A stretch of DNA of 64,000 bases, taken from the NCBI GenBank assembly GCA_903893975.1, contig CAITOL010000106.1, positions 1 through 64,000 on the forward strand, given 5' to 3'. Positions 51,590-60,674 of the stretch are shown piece by piece. A program made the translations under genes and the position numbers. Positions within the stretch are counted from its first letter, which is position 1; every line of letters begins with the position of its first letter. The DNA is from an uncultured Rhodospirillales bacterium (GTDB lineage: Bacteria; Pseudomonadota; Alphaproteobacteria; Acetobacterales; Acetobacteraceae). The notes beneath the pieces are model-generated. The model was not told where the DNA came from and did not search any database. It saw nothing but the letters and a program-made list of their open reading frames with translations.

Positions 51590-52813
51590 TCAGGTAAACA
51601 GCGTCATCGTATGCAGCGCGACGGACAGATAGCGGTCGTCAGCGGTGGTGTGCACCACCCGACGCACGGAGAGAAAACTAGGCGGATCAATCGTGAGCAG
51701 ATTTGAACTGCCTTCCAATGGGAGCCGATCGGTTTCCAATGTGCACCAGTGCGGCTCGGTCCAAGTCGCGACATGAGCAACCGCCTGCCCATTCACCCGC
51801 AGCGCGATGGCGGCAATGTCGTAATCCTCGGTCATGCAGTAAAAATTCAGTCGCAGCCGGGCGCCAGGTGCAGGGGCTTGGAAGTGGATGGCAGCCGGGC
51901 GTTCGGATTTCAGCCAGCAAAACCCATCCGGTTCCAACTCGTGAAAGCCGCGCCGGCCAGCGATGTCGGCTACGCTGACATCGGCATACAAGGCTGGGCG
52001 AAACAGCGCGTCCGTCGATGCGGCGATGCCATGCGCCGCGGCGGCGAGGCGGGCGGGAAATTCAGCGGTGGCCCATGCGTACAAAGCCAGGTCGAGCTGA
52101 TTGCGTGCCACGATCTCGGCCAAAAGATCGGGCGGATAGACCTCGTCCGCCCCTTCGGTGGTGTTATCCATCGAGGCGTCCAACTCACCCGGCAGGTTCC
52201 AGAGGTCGCTGAACAGCGCCCGGGTCGCGGGCATGGCTTCCGAGAGGCCGAAATCGGCCTGGCGCAAAATCGCGACGGATCGGGCAAGCATGTCCGGATT
52301 TTCGTGCACCGGGCCGCCGTCTACCGCGAAGGCGCTCTCGTCACCGCCCAACATGCGGCACATGCCGTTGTTGATCTGGGCGACCAGTTCGGGCTCTGTC
52401 CCCGCCAGGAAGTCCACCAGGGTGAAGCCGGGTTGTAAGCCGAGCCGGGCCAGTTCCACCGCATCTGCCCGATGCAGAAAGCGGTACAACGACAGGACGC
52501 GGCTGACCGGATTGCGCAAGATGGCGAAGGGGCGGAAGCGCGAGAGGTGATGACGCAATAGATAGGCCGGCAGATGTCCGGCGACGCAGGCGATGTCGGC
52601 CATGCCGGTGGCAACCAAATCATCAACCGGCTGCGATGTCAGCGTTGCCGCACCCGTCAGGCGAACGATCCGGCTGTCGCCGAACATGTTGCGCAGCGCC
52701 GTTAGCATGGACGTGCCGGCGGTTTTGGGGATGTGCAGAAACAACAACGGCCGCGCTGCGGTGGACGACACAAGTGGCTTGGGCGCGATGGCATGGGCGA
52801 TGGTGAACCCCAT
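51590..52813 (-). CDS. Sulfotransferase-family protein with C-terminal extension
   Basis: 407 residues. The N-terminal domain has the PAPS-binding motif LLFLHIPKTAGTSMLTALRN (5'-phosphosulfate loop, residue about 26) and the 3'-phosphate motif FAILRNPVSRVLSLYRFLH, as in sulfotransferase family 2 (cell-surface carbohydrate sulfotransferases). The last about 150 residues (from about 260) form a separate beta-rich segment (FYCMTEDYDIAAIALRVNGQ) that looks like a carbohydrate-binding or sandwich domain. No membrane anchor is seen. ATG at 52813 is chosen; a TTG lies three codons upstream. Confidence 0.78.
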   Translation of the reverse strand: MGFTIAHAIAPKPLVSSTAARPLLFLHIPKTAGTSMLTALRNMFGDSRIVRLTGAATLTSQPVDDLVATGMADIACVAGHLPAYLLRHHLSRFRPFAILRNPVSRVLSLYRFLHRADAVELARLGLQPGFTLVDFLAGTEPELVAQINNGMCRMLGGDESAFAVDGGPVHENPDMLARSVAILRQADFGLSEAMPATRALFSDLWNLPGELDASMDNTTEGADEVYPPDLLAEIVARNQLDLALYAWATAEFPARLAAAAHGIAASTDALFRPALYADVSVADIAGRRGFHELEPDGFCWLKSERPAAIHFQAPAPGARLRLNFYCMTEDYDIAAIALRVNGQAVAHVATWTEPHWCTLETDRLPLEGSSNLLTIDPPSFLSVRRVVHTTADDRYLSVALHTMTLFT

Positions 52814-52960
52814 GGTATGCAAATGCTCCTGGTCATGCCGAATTTCGACCGCGCCCGATCCTAGGCTGTTTGCTGTGGCGGTTCCAAGGCAAAGCAGCGT
52901 AGAAATGTCATTAATTGTGCGAGATTCTCATGGAAAGACAACGTGTTGTAACGTTATGTG

Positions 52961-53905
52961 TCACACTTCCGCAACGTCGGCCACTATTCCCGTCTGTTGC
53001 CAGAAAAATGTGAGTTCGTGCTTGTTGTGGAACAGGTGCATCACCTGAGCGCCGGGGATGCTGGCAAAGGCCGCGGCGGCGGCATGATCGGTTTCGCCTT
53101 GAAATTTGATGGTACATAAAATGCGCGGCACCAGGCCGGACGCGATCCAGCTTTGCACCAGCGCCAGCAGGCGGTCGGGATAAGCGATCAGGTCGCTGCA
53201 TAACCACGCCGCAGGTTCCGGCGGCAGCGCGAAGGCATCGCCCTGCCGCCAGTGAACCCCGGGCATGGCGGCGACCGCAGGGTCGAGCGGGGCGCGATCG
53301 ATGGCGGTGACGGCGGCCCCGAGCTTGGCCAGCGCCCAGGTCCAACCGCCCGGTGAGGCGCCGAGGTCAAAGCAGGGTTGGCCGGGCTGCGGCCATTGCC
53401 GCAGGCGGGCACATGCTTCCCAGAATTTGAGGTAAGCGCGGCTCGGTGGACCGATCCGGTCCTCGATGAAATGGCACTCGCCGTTCACGAACGGGCTGGT
53501 TTTCGTCGGGGAGGCGAGCAGTAGGTCTGGCGCCAGCAAGGTCCAGGCGCCGAGATGGGCGGTAGGGGCGGGTTCGGGGAAGGTGAGCGGACGGGCCTTC
53601 ACGGGCGGCAGGCGCTCGGCGATCAGTGCCATGCGGCGATGGTGCTGCACGCCATAGGCGGACCAGTTGCGCTGCATGGCGCGCAAAATGTCGGCCGCTG
53701 ATTTGACGGAGGTGACGGTATGCAACTGTGGCGCGGTCCACACATCCAATGCCCAGGCGCTGCACACGGGGGGATCGGGCGATAGCGCCAGGCGGCCATG
53801 CCACAGCGCGATCGGCACCCCCGCGTGCTCCAACTCCCCAAGTAGCACATGCTCCAGCCCCTCAGGGGCCAGATAAGCCGCGCCATACGGCTCGGGCGCT
53901 GTCAT
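52961..53905 (-). CDS. RlmM-like 23S rRNA 2'-O-methyltransferase
   Basis: 314-residue Rossmann methyltransferase. The SAM-binding motif CFDLGASPGGWTWALAKLGA and the putative K-D-K-E catalytic residues are visible: YLKFWEACARL, LGAAVTAIDRAPLDP, AWLCSDLIAYPDRLL and LCTIKFQGETD. The N-terminal about 100 residues are a THUMP-like domain, as in RlmM, which methylates C2498 of 23S rRNA in E. coli. ATG at 53905 overlaps the stop of the DUF423 gene. Confidence 0.85.
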   Translation of the reverse strand: MTAPEPYGAAYLAPEGLEHVLLGELEHAGVPIALWHGRLALSPDPPVCSAWALDVWTAPQLHTVTSVKSAADILRAMQRNWSAYGVQHHRRMALIAERLPPVKARPLTFPEPAPTAHLGAWTLLAPDLLLASPTKTSPFVNGECHFIEDRIGPPSRAYLKFWEACARLRQWPQPGQPCFDLGASPGGWTWALAKLGAAVTAIDRAPLDPAVAAMPGVHWRQGDAFALPPEPAAWLCSDLIAYPDRLLALVQSWIASGLVPRILCTIKFQGETDHAAAAAFASIPGAQVMHLFHNKHELTFFWQQTGIVADVAEV

Positions 53906-54255
53906 CGCCGGACCAACGCCAGCGCCAGCGCGGCCCAGCCAAGCATCAACGCGGTGCCACCATAGGGGGCAAGAAACGTGACCGGCAGGCCCGCGAACAC
54001 GCGCAGGTAGATGCTGCCGCAAAACCCGGCCAGGCCCAGCACAAAAGCCCAGCCGGCAATGCCCGCCAGGCGCGGCGCACCCGCCACCATCCGACTGGTG
54101 AACAGCAACGCCAGCGCGTGCCATCCTTGCATCTGCACCGCATCGCGCAGCATGGCATTCGCCGCCGCATCCATCGGCAAATGCGCCGCAACCGCCGAGA
54201 GCGCCACCGCCGAGAGCCCGGCCAGCGCGCCCACTCCTCCGAAAATTCGATCCAT
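53902..54255 (-). CDS. DUF423 membrane protein
   Basis: 117 residues with four predicted helices, matching the DUF423/YgdD family by size and by the segments AAHLPMDAAANAMLRDAVQM and RVFAGLPVTFLAPYGGTALM. Function unknown. In many proteobacteria it neighbours an rRNA methyltransferase gene, as here, where its stop overlaps the rlmM-like start (ATGA). Confidence 0.85.
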   Translation of the reverse strand: MDRIFGGVGALAGLSAVALSAVAAHLPMDAAANAMLRDAVQMQGWHALALLFTSRMVAGAPRLAGIAGWAFVLGLAGFCGSIYLRVFAGLPVTFLAPYGGTALMLGWAALALALVRR

Positions 54256-54317
54256 TGCAGAAGTTTAGCCGATCCGCCCTGGTCCGTCACCCGCGCAGCG
54301 GATAGAGTAGCGGGATT

Positions 54318-55271
54318 ATGCCCCGTGGTGACCTGTTTCCTGAAATCGCCCCGTTCGACACCGGCAGCCTGCCAGTGGGCGACGGACACGTTATGTACTG
54401 GGAACAGGTGGGTAATCCCGCCGGTCGGCCGGTGCTGTTCCTGCATGGCGGGCCTGGCGCCGGGGCCGGCACCGTGCATAGGCGGTTTTTCGACCCGACC
54501 TACTGGCGGGTCATCATCTACGACCAGCGCGGCAGCGGCCGGTCCCGCCCACTCGGTGGGCTGGCCGGCAACACCACACCCAACCTCGTCGCCGATATCG
54601 AAGCCTTGCGCACCCATCTGGGCATCAACAGCTTCGTGCTCTTCGGCGGCTCGTGGGGGTCCACCCTGGCGCTGGCCTACGCCCAAAGCCATCCGGAACG
54701 GGTGGAAGCCTGCGTGCTGCGGGGCATCTTCCTCGGCCGCCCCGTGGAAATCGACTGGTTCATGCACGGCATCGCCACCGTCTTTCCACTCGAACACAGC
54801 GCCTTCGTCAGCTTCCTGCCGCCCGAAGAACGCGGCGACCTGCTGGGCAACTACATCAAACGTCTCAACGACCCAGACCCCGCAACCCATATGCCCGCCG
54901 CCCGCGCCTGGTCGCTCTACGAAAGCGCCTGCAGCACGCTGCTGCCCAACCCAGACTCCGCCAGCAGCTTCGCCCAGGATCGCTCAGCCCTCGGCCTCGC
55001 CCGGCTGGAAGCCCACTACTTCCTGCACGGCCTGTTCCTGCCCGAAGGCGGCCTGCTCGGCGGCATGGACCGCATCGCCCATATCCCAGCCGATATCGTG
55101 CAAGGCCGCTACGATATGATCTGCCCGCCCCAATCCGCCTTCGCCCTGAAAGCCGCCTGGCCCCGCGCCCGCCTGACCGTCATCCCCGATGCCGGCCACT
55201 CCGCCCTGGAACCCGGCATCCGCCGCGCCCTCGTCGGCGCCCTGGAACGGCTGCGCGAACCGGTCGTGTAG
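54318..55271 (+). CDS. pip: Prolyl aminopeptidase
   Basis: Serine peptidase of 317 residues, alpha/beta hydrolase fold, releasing N-terminal proline. Family blocks are FLHGGPGAGAGTVHRRFFDP, DQRGSGRSRP, the nucleophile elbow FGGSWGSTLALAYAQ, and the C-terminal GRYDMICPP and DAGHSALEPGIRRAL with the catalytic Asp and His. ATG at 54318. It is followed by a five-hairpin repeat element. Confidence 0.95.
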   Translation: MPRGDLFPEIAPFDTGSLPVGDGHVMYWEQVGNPAGRPVLFLHGGPGAGAGTVHRRFFDPTYWRVIIYDQRGSGRSRPLGGLAGNTTPNLVADIEALRTHLGINSFVLFGGSWGSTLALAYAQSHPERVEACVLRGIFLGRPVEIDWFMHGIATVFPLEHSAFVSFLPPEERGDLLGNYIKRLNDPDPATHMPAARAWSLYESACSTLLPNPDSASSFAQDRSALGLARLEAHYFLHGLFLPEGGLLGGMDRIAHIPADIVQGRYDMICPPQSAFALKAAWPRARLTVIPDAGHSALEPGIRRALVGALERLREPVV

Positions 55272-55300
55272 GTTCGCGGGCGTTTGGGGTTAAGCAAGCG

Positions 55301-55492
55301 CGGGGCTCTGCCCCGAACCCCGCCAGGGGCCAAGCCCCTGGACCTTAAAACTTGAAGCGAGGGATTTATGAAGTGGGGGGCTGAGGCAAGGTTGCAACCC
55401 ATACCTGAGCCCCCCACTTCATAAACCCCTATCTTAAAAGTCATGGGGTCAAGGGGGCTTCTGCCCCCTTGCGGGTTCAGGGCAGCGCCCTG
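55301..55492. repeat. Five-hairpin palindromic element
   Basis: Five inverted repeats follow one another: CGGGGC/GCCCCG (55301-55315), CCAGGGGC/GCCCCTGG (55323-55341), a central perfect 18-base stem (55365-55382 with 55408-55425), AAGGGGGC/GCCCCCTT (55451-55470) and CAGGGC/GCCCTG (55478-55492). CTTAAAA occurs on both sides of the central hairpin and after the last. The layout is roughly symmetric, like a REP/BIME element. It fills the gap between pip and recR (convergent) and is unrelated to the A/T-stemmed repeat family. Confidence 0.85.
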
Positions 55493-55518
55493 GCCTTCCT
55501 TAAAACGCCAGCGTCCCG

Positions 55519-56112
55519 CTAAACCGCACGTCTGGAGCGCAATGCCGCGGCGAGTGTGCCGTCGTCGAGGATATCCAGTGCGCCGCCCATGGGGACGCCT
55601 TGGGCGACGCGGGTGATTTGCAGTGCGTGGGGTTTCAGCCGGTCGGTCAGCCAGTGCATGGTGGTGGCGCCTTCGACGGTGGCGCCGAGGGCGAGGATGA
55701 TTTCGCTGATGCCGCCGGCTTCGATGCGCGCCAGCAGCGGGGTGAGGTTGAGGTCTTCCGGGCCGGTGCCGGCGAGGGGGGAGAGGGTGCCGCCGAGCAC
55801 GTGGTAGAGGCCGCGATGGACGTGGGCGCGTTCCAGGGCCCAGAGGTCGCCGACGCCTTCAACGACGCAGATGATGCTGCGGTCGCGTTGGCGGTCGGTG
55901 CAGATAGTGCAGGGGTCTTGGCTGTCGAGGTTGCCGCATTCGCTGCAGGCGCGCACGCTGCGGGCGGCGTCGGCCAGGGCGTTGGCCAGCGGTAGCATGC
56001 GGGTTTCTGGCGCTTGCAGCATTTTCAACGCCGCGCGCCGGGCGCTGCGCGGGCCGAAGCCGGGCAGTTTCGCCAGCAGGGCGATCAGCCGTGTGACTTC
56101 GGGTCCGCCCAT
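55519..56112 (-). CDS. recR: Recombination protein RecR
   Basis: 197 residues. An N-terminal helix-hairpin-helix (KLPGFGPRSARRAALKML), the zinc finger CSECGNLDSQDPCTIC and a Toprim domain with IICVVEGVGDLWALERA identify RecR. With RecO and RecF it loads RecA at gaps. It lies ten bases after ybaB, in the common dnaX-ybaB-recR operon. Confidence 0.97.
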   Translation of the reverse strand: MGGPEVTRLIALLAKLPGFGPRSARRAALKMLQAPETRMLPLANALADAARSVRACSECGNLDSQDPCTICTDRQRDRSIICVVEGVGDLWALERAHVHRGLYHVLGGTLSPLAGTGPEDLNLTPLLARIEAGGISEIILALGATVEGATTMHWLTDRLKPHALQITRVAQGVPMGGALDILDDGTLAAALRSRRAV

Positions 56113-56122
56113 GGTCCGTCGA

Positions 56123-56446
56123 TCAGAACGGCAGTTTCAGGCCGGGCGGCAGTTGGATGCCACCGGCGGCCTTTTGCATGGCTTCAGCTTTCACCGCTTC
56201 AGTTTTGCGCAGCGCGTCGCTATGGGCGGCGAGGAACAGGTCTTGCAGCATTTCGACATCGGTGGGATCGACGATTTTCGGGTCGATGGTCACTGATTTC
56301 AGTTCGTTCTTGCCGTTCATGGTCACGCGCAGCATCCCGGCACCGGCGCTGCCTTCGACGGTCGCGGCTTCGAGCTCGGCCTGCATGTCGGCCATTTTCT
56401 GCTGCATTTGCGACGCTTGCTTCATCATCGCGGCGAGGTTTTTCAT
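56123..56446 (-). CDS. ybaB: Nucleoid-associated protein YbaB/EbfC
   Basis: 107 residues. It begins [20 protein letters not shown] and contains [20 protein letters not shown], the family pattern of a small dimeric DNA-binding protein. It starts three bases after dnaX and precedes recR, the standard context. Confidence 0.95.
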   Translation of the reverse strand: MKNLAAMMKQASQMQQKMADMQAELEAATVEGSAGAGMLRVTMNGKNELKSVTIDPKIVDPTDVEMLQDLFLAAHSDALRKTEAVKAEAMQKAAGGIQLPPGLKLPF

Positions 56447-56449
56447 CGG

Positions 56450-58300
56450 CTACTGGTCCCAATCTTCCGGTAGTTCATCCACATAGTCTGCGTCGTCGGG
56501 GGCAAAGTCGGGCATGTCAGCCGGCGTGGCGTCGGCGGGTTCGGGCAGCAGGCCATAAGCATCAAGCCTGGTGTCGTTGACGGCAGCGATTTTGGCGCCG
56601 GGGAAAGCGGTCAGGATGGCTTGCACCAGCGGATGCGCGGCGGCGGCATCGCGGCGGGAGGCATCGCCGGCATCGGCCTGCTCGGCAAGCGTTGGCTCAC
56701 CGCCTTCGGTGGATAACGCCACGGTCCAGCGGGTGCCGGCGGCTTCCGACAGCGCCGTGGCCAGTCGCGGGGCGAAATCGCGCGGCGTATCGGCTTCGGG
56801 GCGCAGTTCGAGGATGCCTGGGGCAAAGCGGACCAGGTGCACGCTATGGCGAAGGTGGCCGTGCAGCATGGCTTCCCGGCGGTCTGCCATCAAGGCGACG
56901 ACATCGCGAAAGCTGTTGAGTTGCGGCCCGGCCTGGGCGGCGATAGCGACAACCCCTCCATTGGCAACCGCGCGGGTACCGCCACCGCCGCCACCGTGCG
57001 GGTGCGCTGGTGCGGGTGGGTGGGCAGCGGCTTCGGTCAGACGGCGGACCAGATCGCCGGGCGTTGGCAGGTCGGCGGTATGGCAAAGCCGGATGAGCAC
57101 CATTTCGGCAGCGGCTTTGCGGTCGGGGGCCGCCTCGACCTCAGCATTGCCTTTGAGCAGCATCTGCCAGGCGCGACCGAGGGCGGGGATGCCGAGCCGG
57201 TCGGCCAGGGCGGCGCCACGGATGCGTTCGGCCTCGGGCAATTCCTGCGAATGGCGCAGTTCGGGGACCGATTTCAGCCGCGTGAGGGTGTGGACCAGTT
57301 CCAGCAGATCTGTCAGCACGGTGCCCATATCGGCGCCGATGGCGTGAGCACGGTCGGTGATCGCCAGTGCCGCGGCGGGTTTGCCGGCCATGACGGCTTC
57401 AAACAGATCGAACACCGCCTCCCGATCGGCCAGGCCGAGCATATCGGCGACCATCGCTGGTTCAATGCGCTGGCCGGGCTCGGTTTGGGCGATGGCTTGG
57501 TCGAGCAGGGACAGGCCGTCACGGGCGGAGCCATCGGCGGCGCGGGAAATCAAGGTAAGTGCTTCCGGCGCGACCGCCACGTGTTCCTGTTCGGCGATGC
57601 GGCCGAACAGACCGGCCAGTTCGGCCACCGAAATCCGGCGCAGGTCGAAGCGCTGGCATCGCGACAGGACGGTCACCGGCACTTTGCGGATTTCCGTGGT
57701 CGCGAAGATGAACTTCACATGCGGCGGCGGTTCCTCCAGGGTTTTCAGCAGCGCATTGAAGGCATTGCGAGTGAGCATATGCACTTCGTCGAGCACGAAA
57801 ACCTTGGTGCGTGCCTGCATCGGCCGGAAGCGAACGGCCTCGATAATTTCCCGAACCTCGTCCACGCCGTTGTTCGAGGCGGCGTCCATTTCCACCACAT
57901 CCGGATGGCGATCGGCGAGGATGGCGCGGCAATTGTCGCATACGCCGCACGGGTCCACGGTCGGGCCGCCCTGGCCATCCGGGCCAATGCAGTTCAGCGC
58001 CCGGGCGATGATGCGCGCGGTTGTGGTTTTGCCGACGCCGCGCACCCCGGTCAGCATGAACGCATGCGCGACGCGGCCGACGGCGAAGGCGTTGCGCAAC
58101 GTGCGCACCATCGCTTCTTGGCCGATAAGCTGGTCGAACTGAGTTGGGCGATATTTGCGCGCGAGCACCCGGTATTGCACCGTAGCGACAGGCGCGGCCA
58201 CGGCTGCCGGCGCTGCGGCCGGTGCATCCCCGAACAGGCCAGGACCACCGTCGGCCGGCGGGTCAGGGAGGGAGGGTTCGTCCTGGAACAAGCCGGACAT
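56450..58300 (-). CDS. dnaX: DNA polymerase III subunit gamma/tau
   Basis: 616 residues. After a short Pro-rich N-terminus, LARKYRPTQFDQLIGQEAMV starts the AAA+ clamp-loader core. Walker A is GVRGVGKTTTARI, the four zinc cysteines lie in DPCGVCDNCRAI, Walker B is FVLDEVHMLTRNAF, and the SRC motif is in VTVLSRCQRF. The C-terminal tau-like region (about 400-616) ends in DELPEDWDQ. The start ATG at 58300 follows the SRP RNA gene on the same strand. No frameshift slip site was recognised by eye, so separate gamma is not claimed. Confidence 0.95.
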   Translation of the reverse strand: MSGLFQDEPSLPDPPADGGPGLFGDAPAAAPAAVAAPVATVQYRVLARKYRPTQFDQLIGQEAMVRTLRNAFAVGRVAHAFMLTGVRGVGKTTTARIIARALNCIGPDGQGGPTVDPCGVCDNCRAILADRHPDVVEMDAASNNGVDEVREIIEAVRFRPMQARTKVFVLDEVHMLTRNAFNALLKTLEEPPPHVKFIFATTEIRKVPVTVLSRCQRFDLRRISVAELAGLFGRIAEQEHVAVAPEALTLISRAADGSARDGLSLLDQAIAQTEPGQRIEPAMVADMLGLADREAVFDLFEAVMAGKPAAALAITDRAHAIGADMGTVLTDLLELVHTLTRLKSVPELRHSQELPEAERIRGAALADRLGIPALGRAWQMLLKGNAEVEAAPDRKAAAEMVLIRLCHTADLPTPGDLVRRLTEAAAHPPAPAHPHGGGGGGTRAVANGGVVAIAAQAGPQLNSFRDVVALMADRREAMLHGHLRHSVHLVRFAPGILELRPEADTPRDFAPRLATALSEAAGTRWTVALSTEGGEPTLAEQADAGDASRRDAAAAHPLVQAILTAFPGAKIAAVNDTRLDAYGLLPEPADATPADMPDFAPDDADYVDELPEDWDQ

Positions 58301-58341
58301 GCATGGTCCCAGGTTGAGGGGTGGCCCCAGACTGGATGGCT

Positions 58342-58448
58342 GGGGTGGGAGGCCGAACAAACGACCCGAGCGGTGACCCGTTGCGGCTGCTTCCTTCCGG
58401 ACCTGACCGGGTTGGCGAGGCGCCCGTCCGCCGCCGACCTCCCGCCCC
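58342..58448 (-). ncRNA. ffs: Signal recognition particle RNA, small bacterial type
   Basis: Read on the minus strand, the RNA contains the invariant SRP core GGTCAGGTCCGGAAGGAAGC followed by AGCC, which binds Ffh. The 5' end GGGGCGGGAGG pairs with the 3' end CCTCCCACCCC, closing a hairpin of about 107 bases. Ends are set by this pairing and may be off by a few bases. It lies just upstream of dnaX, a common bacterial arrangement. Confidence 0.95.
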
Positions 58449-58560
58449 TCATATCGTCTATCGCGCCGTCCTTCGCAAGCCCAACCGCACCGCCCTGTTG
58501 CGGGTCTGGTCGGCACATGGCAGTTTCGTCGCTCCCGTGCGCAGGATATTGGCCGTGACG

Positions 58561-59481
58561 ATGATTAGAGCTTCCCGCCCCAACGCTTATACCGGCAGCC
58601 CGCTGGATCGTGCCGCTGAGCGGCGCAATGACGCAGCGTGGATTGACGCCGCGCGCCAGGCGCCGGAGGTGATCATCGCGCCGGTCTGGCGGGCGCGCAA
58701 TTTATTGCGTGGGGTGGAAGCCCGTGCCCCGGAAGCGGTGTTTCTGGACGGCCCGCACGCCGCCGCCATGCTGGCGCGGGCGGATCACTGGGCGTTTTTG
58801 GGCCTGCGCGAGGGGGTGCCAGTGTTTGCGGTGGATATTTCCACCGAGGATAATACTGCAGCGCTGATGCCGGACGAGGCCGCCGGCTTTGCCGATTTGC
58901 GGGCTACCATGGGGCTGCTGAACGGGCAGGATGCCTCCGTGCTCGCTCATGCGCGGGGGCTGATGCATTGGCGGACAAAGCATAAATTCTGCGGCATCTG
59001 CGGCAGCGTGTGCGAGCCCACCAGCGCCGGGCATGTGATGCACTGCACTGGCTGCGGGGTGGATCATTTCCCGCGCACCGATCCGGCGGTGATTATGCTG
59101 GTGGCCCATGGTGACCGGGCGTTGCTGGGGCATTCGGCGCGCTTCCCGACTTCGACCATGTATTCCACCCTGGCAGGCTTCGTTGAGCCGGGTGAAAGCC
59201 TGGAAGAAGCCGTGGCGCGCGAGGTGTTCGAGGAAAGTGGCGTGCGGATCACCAATGTGCGCTACCACAGCAGCCAGCCCTGGCCGTTCCCGGCGTCGAT
59301 CATGCTCGGCTTTTATGCCGACGCACTGACCGAGGAAATTACCATCGACCCCGAGGAACTCACCGATGCGCGGTGGTTCACCCGGGCGCAGATGCACAAT
59401 CCCCGCGACCATGGATTCCAGTTGCCACGCGGCGACAGTGTGGCCAGCCGGCTTATTGAAGATTGGTTGAACGCCGAATGA
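58561..59481 (+). CDS. nudC: NAD+/NADH diphosphatase NudC
   Basis: 306 residues. A zinc ribbon (CGICGSVCEPTSAGHVMHCT and CGVD, four cysteines) precedes the Nudix box GFVEPGESLEEAVAREVFEE-SG, and the NudC-specific SQPWPFPASIMLGF follows. NudC splits NADH and can decap NAD-RNA. ATG at 58561 is chosen; the open frame extends further upstream. The stop overlaps the small lipoprotein start. Confidence 0.96.
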   Translation: MIRASRPNAYTGSPLDRAAERRNDAAWIDAARQAPEVIIAPVWRARNLLRGVEARAPEAVFLDGPHAAAMLARADHWAFLGLREGVPVFAVDISTEDNTAALMPDEAAGFADLRATMGLLNGQDASVLAHARGLMHWRTKHKFCGICGSVCEPTSAGHVMHCTGCGVDHFPRTDPAVIMLVAHGDRALLGHSARFPTSTMYSTLAGFVEPGESLEEAVAREVFEESGVRITNVRYHSSQPWPFPASIMLGFYADALTEEITIDPEELTDARWFTRAQMHNPRDHGFQLPRGDSVASRLIEDWLNAE

Positions 59482-59750
59482 AAACCTTGGTGCTTGCTGC
59501 CGCCCTGGCAGCGTCCGCCCTGGCGGCCGGCTGTGCCGCGGTGGATACGGATAAGGACTTCACCAATGCCGAATGCCGGACGGCGATGTTCGCGGACCCT
59601 GCGGTGAAGCAGGGTTTCGCCACGATCAGCGATTCCGGTGACGGGTTGCGCGACAAGCAACTGATTAAGCGGGAAGCGTATAATCGCTGCATGCGCGCAC
59701 GCGGCTTTGTTAAAGGCGGCGGCGTACAGCCCGTGAAACCTGGCTTCTAG
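59478..59750 (+). CDS. Small lipoprotein of unknown function
   Basis: 90 residues with a typical lipoprotein signal (KTLVLAAALAASALAAGC, lipobox LAAGC, lipidated Cys at 19). The mature part has the pair of cysteines in NAECRTAMF and AYNRCMRARGF, perhaps disulfide-linked. No domain recognised. ATG at 59478 overlaps the nudC stop (ATGA), and the stop overlaps the convergent gene. Confidence 0.8.
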   Translation: MKTLVLAAALAASALAAGCAAVDTDKDFTNAECRTAMFADPAVKQGFATISDSGDGLRDKQLIKREAYNRCMRARGFVKGGGVQPVKPGF

Positions 59751-60394
59751 TCGCTGGTGAACGGGGTGGCTGGCGGGGTATAAGCGCCGTTGACGTGGCT
59801 GTCGTCGATTGGTGCGGCGGCGGCGAGATGCACCGGCAAAACCCCACCCCAGATTGGCCAGGTCACGTCTTCTGCATCGTCGCCTGGCGGCCCGCTGCGG
59901 GTTTTGGCTGAGGCTTCAGAGATGGTCAGCGCTAGCACGGCGGTCGCCTTCAACTCCTGTGCAGTGACCGGGCGCAGGCCATCCCAGCGGCCGGGTGACA
60001 GGCGTTCAGTGAAACCCTTCAAGCTGGCCAGCTTTTCCGCGTCATCGGTGACTTTGCGCGGGACGCCGAACACCATTGCCGAGCGATAATTCGCCGAGTG
60101 ATGAAAGGCGGAGCGGGCGAACACGAAGCCATCGAGCAACGTCGCCGTGAGGCACACCACGTCCCCCGCCGCATTGGCGCGCAACATCCGACTGGCGGCG
60201 CTGCCATGCCAATAGACGGTATCGCCATCGCGCCAGTGAAAGGTGGGGATCACCACCGGCCGGTCGTCAATGATGTGCCCAACATGGCAAAGCGGGGCAG
60301 CATCGAGAATGGCGTGGATGGTGGTGGGGTCATAATCCCCACGTTCATGCATACGACGCAGGCGAACGAAGTCGGTGTGCGGTTTTGCTTTCAT
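59747..60394 (-). CDS. FMN-binding pyridoxamine 5'-phosphate oxidase-family protein
   Basis: 215-residue split-barrel flavoprotein. The order AILDAAPLCHVGHIIDDRPV, VIPTFHWRDGDTVYWHGSAA, SRMLRANAAGDVVCLTATLL and HHSANYRSAMVFG matches the PPOX-like group often annotated as nitroimidazole-resistance or FMN-binding protein. The reaction is unknown. ATG at 60394. It is convergent with the small lipoprotein gene. Confidence 0.88.
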   Translation of the reverse strand: MKAKPHTDFVRLRRMHERGDYDPTTIHAILDAAPLCHVGHIIDDRPVVIPTFHWRDGDTVYWHGSAASRMLRANAAGDVVCLTATLLDGFVFARSAFHHSANYRSAMVFGVPRKVTDDAEKLASLKGFTERLSPGRWDGLRPVTAQELKATAVLALTISEASAKTRSGPPGDDAEDVTWPIWGGVLPVHLAAAAPIDDSHVNGAYTPPATPFTSD

Positions 60395-60488
60395 GGCCGG
60401 AGCATTGAGGAGGAATGGTCTGGTGACAACGACCTATTTTTGCGGATGAGAGTGGACCAATTAGGGAGGAAGGGCCTTTTGAAGCGCT

Positions 60489-60619
60489 GCTTTTTTGGAA
60501 AATAGAAGCAAAAAACTTTTGAACCTTTGGTTGGGCGGGCACTTTGCTGGATGCGGAGTGTACGGCGAAGCCAAGGAATTTATGAAGTTTTTTTGGTTCT
60601 TTTTGTTCACAAAAAGAAC
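60489..60619. repeat. Two-hairpin intergenic repeat, copy F
   Basis: The first hairpin (60489-60509) is imperfect, GCTTTTTTGG with AAATAGAAGC. The spacer holds GTACGGCGAAGCC. The second hairpin is a perfect 10-base stem GTTCTTTTTG/CAAAAAGAAC (60596-60605 and 60610-60619) with a TTCA loop. It fills the 280-base gap between the PPOX gene start and the maf stop; no gene is seen in that gap. Confidence 0.85.
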
Positions 60620-60674
60620 AATCTGACTTCGACTTTGATTCTTATTGGAGACTAAAGCGACACCAGTTCTTTGC

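Noticed and set aside
56450-58300. Programmed frameshift producing gamma in dnaX
   Set aside because: I looked for an A-rich slippery heptamer followed by a stem in the middle of the gene and saw none.
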